Assembly: GCF_003172875.1 (NCBI RefSeq)
Contig: NZ_QGKM01000056.1
Location: forward strand, 17,783 to 81,782
Length of the DNA stretch: 64,000 nt
Direction: 5' to 3'
Source of the DNA: Leucothrix pacifica
Lineage (GTDB): Bacteria; Pseudomonadota; Gammaproteobacteria; Thiotrichales; Thiotrichaceae
This document shows, one piece after another, positions 61,985 to 64,000 of this stretch. How positions within the stretch are numbered: position 1 is the stretch's first letter; every line of letters starts with the position of its first letter. A program made the translations under genes and the position numbers. The notes beneath the pieces are model-generated. The model had not been told where the DNA came from, did no database searches, and was given only the letters and a program-made list of their open reading frames with translations.

Positions 61985-62152
61985 AAAAATATTTTAGTGA
62001 ATCAATGTGTAATCTGGCGGTGGCACGATTAATCGTGTGATAAGGCAATAGCTTATTAAAGATAAGTAATATCGATTTTTTTAAAAATCATGTGCTAGGG
62101 TCGATAGAAGGGGAGATTTTAATTTTCAATAACCTGAAAGAGAAAATTCACT

Positions 62153-63043
62153 ATGAACAAACCTGCTGAAATTCAAATTCCACAAGAAGCGTTTGATTGG
62201 TACGACGAATATGCGCATGGCGGTATTGATCGCCGCACATTTCTGGATCGACTGGGCAAACTAGCTGTTGCCGGACTGACTATGAGTGTTGTGTCCAGCG
62301 CCTTAATGCCTAATTACGCGCTCGCAGAGCAAGTGTCATTTAATGATGCTGATATCACCGCAAGCTATGAAACATTTGATTCACCGAAGGGGTTAGGCAC
62401 TGGCCGTGGTTACATGGTTAAGCCGAAAAACCTTGAAGGTACAGCACCGGTGGTGTTGGTTGTTCATGAAAACCGTGGTCTTAATCCCTATATTAAAGAT
62501 GTGGCCCGTCGTTTAGCAAAACAGAGCTTTGTCGCCTTTGCGCCGGACATTCTGCATTCACTGGGTGGCTATCCCGGTAATGATGATGAAGGCCGTGCTA
62601 TGCAAAAGACATTAGACAAGGCAAAGGTAGAAGAAGATTTTAAAGCAGCTGCAAACTTCCTGAAAAAGCATGAGCTAAGCTCTGGAAAGTTAGGTGTGGT
62701 GGGTTTCTGCTTCGGTGGCTATGTTAGTAATATGCTGGCCGCTTCGTTACCGGATGTGATCGATGCAGCAGTTCCGTTCTATGGTACGCCACCGGCTTCT
62801 GCACTGATTCCAAACATTAAAGCGCCATTGATGATTCAGTTAGGTGAGTTGGATAAGCGTGTCAATGCGACGTGGCCTGACTATGAGGCTGCACTGAAAG
62901 AAAATAATGTCGACTATCAAATGTTTATGTATGAAGGCGCCAACCACGGCTTCCATAATGACTCGACGGCTCGTTATGATGAGAAAAATGCTGAGCTTGC
63001 CTGGAACAGAACCATTGAGTTCTTTAAGAAACACCTGAGTTAA
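62153..63043 (+). CDS. Tat-exported dienelactone hydrolase family protein, YghX-like
   Basis: Alpha/beta hydrolase of 296 residues. A twin-arginine signal (DRRTFLDRLGKLAVAGLTM) starts about 25 residues in, after a conserved cytoplasmic stretch (IPQEAFDWYDEYAHGGI), and ends near NYALA. Catalytic residues of the dienelactone hydrolase family are Cys186 in GFCFGGYV, an Asp in the GELDKRVN loop and the His of ANHGFHND; VVHENRGLNPYI holds the usual Glu. Resembles E. coli YghX. The physiological ester or lactone is unknown. A bidirectional terminator follows. Confidence 0.9.
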   Translation: MNKPAEIQIPQEAFDWYDEYAHGGIDRRTFLDRLGKLAVAGLTMSVVSSALMPNYALAEQVSFNDADITASYETFDSPKGLGTGRGYMVKPKNLEGTAPVVLVVHENRGLNPYIKDVARRLAKQSFVAFAPDILHSLGGYPGNDDEGRAMQKTLDKAKVEEDFKAAANFLKKHELSSGKLGVVGFCFGGYVSNMLAASLPDVIDAAVPFYGTPPASALIPNIKAPLMIQLGELDKRVNATWPDYEAALKENNVDYQMFMYEGANHGFHNDSTARYDEKNAELAWNRTIEFFKKHLS

Positions 63044-63061
63044 TTACCATATCTGTGAGAC

Positions 63062-63093
63062 AAGGGAAGAAGCCGGAAGCGGCTTTTTCCCTT
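63062..63093. terminator. bidirectional terminator between the hydrolase and rhomboid genes
   Basis: AAGGGAA-GAAGCCG and CGGCTTTTTCCCTT pair around GAAG, giving a T-rich 3' side on both strands, between two convergent genes. Confidence 0.8.
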
Positions 63094-63103
63094 ACCTGAA
63101 AGA

Positions 63104-63823
63104 CTAGAATTCCTTTTCGATGCGAAACGGCTCATGAGGAGGATGCCCGTTATTCCTGCGCCAAAATAGCGGCCCGCCCAGCTTTAACCACAACGGTGCG
63201 GCCAGAATCATTCCAACGATAAAGCCACCAGTATGCGCCCAATACGCCACGCCACCACCTTCCGTAGACTCGGTAAAACTGCCGAATAACTGCAGTGCCA
63301 TCCACATGCCCAACACGATAAAAGCCGGCAATGTAATTAAGCGGAAGATAATGACAATGGTAAAAAACACGTCAACCTTAGCCTTAGGATAAAGCAGTAA
63401 ATACGCGCCCAACACTCCCGCAATCGCACCGGATGCTCCCACTGTTGGAATCATCGAGTCAGCATCTGACAGGATATGAATCGCATCAGCACCCAAGCCC
63501 GAAGCAAGGTAAAACAGCAGGAACATGAGGTGTCCCATGGCGTCTTCAATATTGTCACCAAATATCCATAAGAACAGCATATTGCTGATCAGATGCATAT
63601 AACCGCCGTGTAAAAACATGGAGGTTATGGCGGTGTAGTATTCTGTGCCAGTAGTGATTTCACCGGGAACCATAGCCCAGGTATCGAAGAAAGCTGCGAG
63701 CGCGAAGTCATTGTTTAAGAGCGGGATGTAGCTGAGAAACACAGCGACGTTGATGGCGATGAGTGCCCATGTCACATAAGGGCGATTGCGCGATGGGTTG
63801 TGGTCTCTGATTGGAAATAGCAT
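63104..63823 (-). CDS. rhomboid-family intramembrane serine protease
   Basis: Membrane protease of 239 residues with six helices. The catalytic Ser is in GASGAIAGVLGAYLL and the His in YWAHTGGFIVGM; HGGYMHLISNMLFLWIFGDNIED in the second to third helix is a hallmark of this rhomboid subgroup. A basic cytoplasmic tail (RRNNGHPPHEPFRIEKEF) ends the protein. The target is unknown. The gene is the last in the window; about 180 bases beyond it contain no gene that I can support. Confidence 0.92.
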   Translation of the reverse strand: MLFPIRDHNPSRNRPYVTWALIAINVAVFLSYIPLLNNDFALAAFFDTWAMVPGEITTGTEYYTAITSMFLHGGYMHLISNMLFLWIFGDNIEDAMGHLMFLLFYLASGLGADAIHILSDADSMIPTVGASGAIAGVLGAYLLLYPKAKVDVFFTIVIIFRLITLPAFIVLGMWMALQLFGSFTESTEGGGVAYWAHTGGFIVGMILAAPLWLKLGGPLFWRRNNGHPPHEPFRIEKEF

Positions 63824-64000
63824 GCTTGCCTTTTTGTTATGGTAGCTGGCGACATTGTAGCGTTATTTTGGAGTCTGTAATTCTGTAACGAATCTACTCA
63901 TCATATTTCGGTTGGCAGCTATGACGTTTACAGTAGAGAGAGAAAAAGTATCGTTTACCATAGTGATACTATGTTAGTTGCCAGGGCAATCGCTTGAAAG

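Overview
The window reads as chromosome of a free-living, probably marine gammaproteobacterium of moderate GC. Evidence is the sodium-linked physiology (NqrM maturation factor, two-subunit sodium:solute symporter), a TRAP transporter, gamma-type DegS, TrmJ, CysB, CysJI and YnjBCDF proteins, and a complete polyhydroxybutyrate (PHB) system. I cannot fix the genus; a PHB-storing filamentous or gliding member of the Thiotrichales would fit, but that is a guess. I saw no rRNA, tRNA, CRISPR array, prophage or insertion sequence.

Left part (1-16 kb). After the tail of a Sel1-repeat gene comes a catabolic island: on the minus strand an SsuD/SmoC-type flavin monooxygenase, a YdhF/SmoB-type aldo-keto reductase and a flavin reductase, translationally coupled, followed by a DctQ-DctM-DctP TRAP transporter; on the plus strand a GntR/UTRA regulator and a Gfo/Idh/MocA oxidoreductase. 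The enzyme trio is the core of the sulfoquinovose monooxygenase (SMO) pathway, here apparently served by a TRAP system instead of the known ABC importer. Then come a Bcr/CflA efflux pump, a YczE-like membrane protein, an ankyrin protein, a FadL-type outer-membrane channel, TrmJ and a malic enzyme.

Middle part (16-43 kb). A histidine-rich lipoprotein, a large macroglobulin-like secreted protein and a DegS-like protease precede an acetyl-CoA and PHB region: acs, a class I PHA synthase with a histone-H1-like lysine/alanine tail, phaA-phaB, a Pat-type acyltransferase, an HDAC-family deacetylase in an operon with the PHA regulator phaR, and a second, class III-like PHA synthase with a short partner protein. 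Embedded in it is a Pil-Chp-like chemosensory operon (receiver, CheW, PilJ-like receptor, CheA hybrid, receiver). The same palindromic element (TTGTGC-N2-TGCA) overlaps good sigma-70 promoters of both phaC and phaBA and probably binds PhaR. Carbon flow is acetate uptake (symporter at 45-47 kb), activation by Acs, condensation and reduction by PhaA/PhaB, and polymerisation, with Pat and the deacetylase as likely switches on Acs.

Right part (41-64 kb). A gamma-carbonic anhydrase, CBS protein, NqrM, DnaQ-like exonuclease, cNMP/CBS/DUF294 protein and the acetate-type symporter are followed by a sulfite-reduction locus (CysB-like regulator, an unlisted 52-residue ORF, cysJ, cysI). Then follow NnrU, a GH3 beta-glucanase lipoprotein, the ynjBCD ABC transporter with ynjF, a small membrane protein next to a broken Tat-exported sulfide:quinone-reductase-like gene (internal deletion at a microhomology), a Tat-exported dienelactone hydrolase, a perfect FNR box between those last two, and a rhomboid protease.
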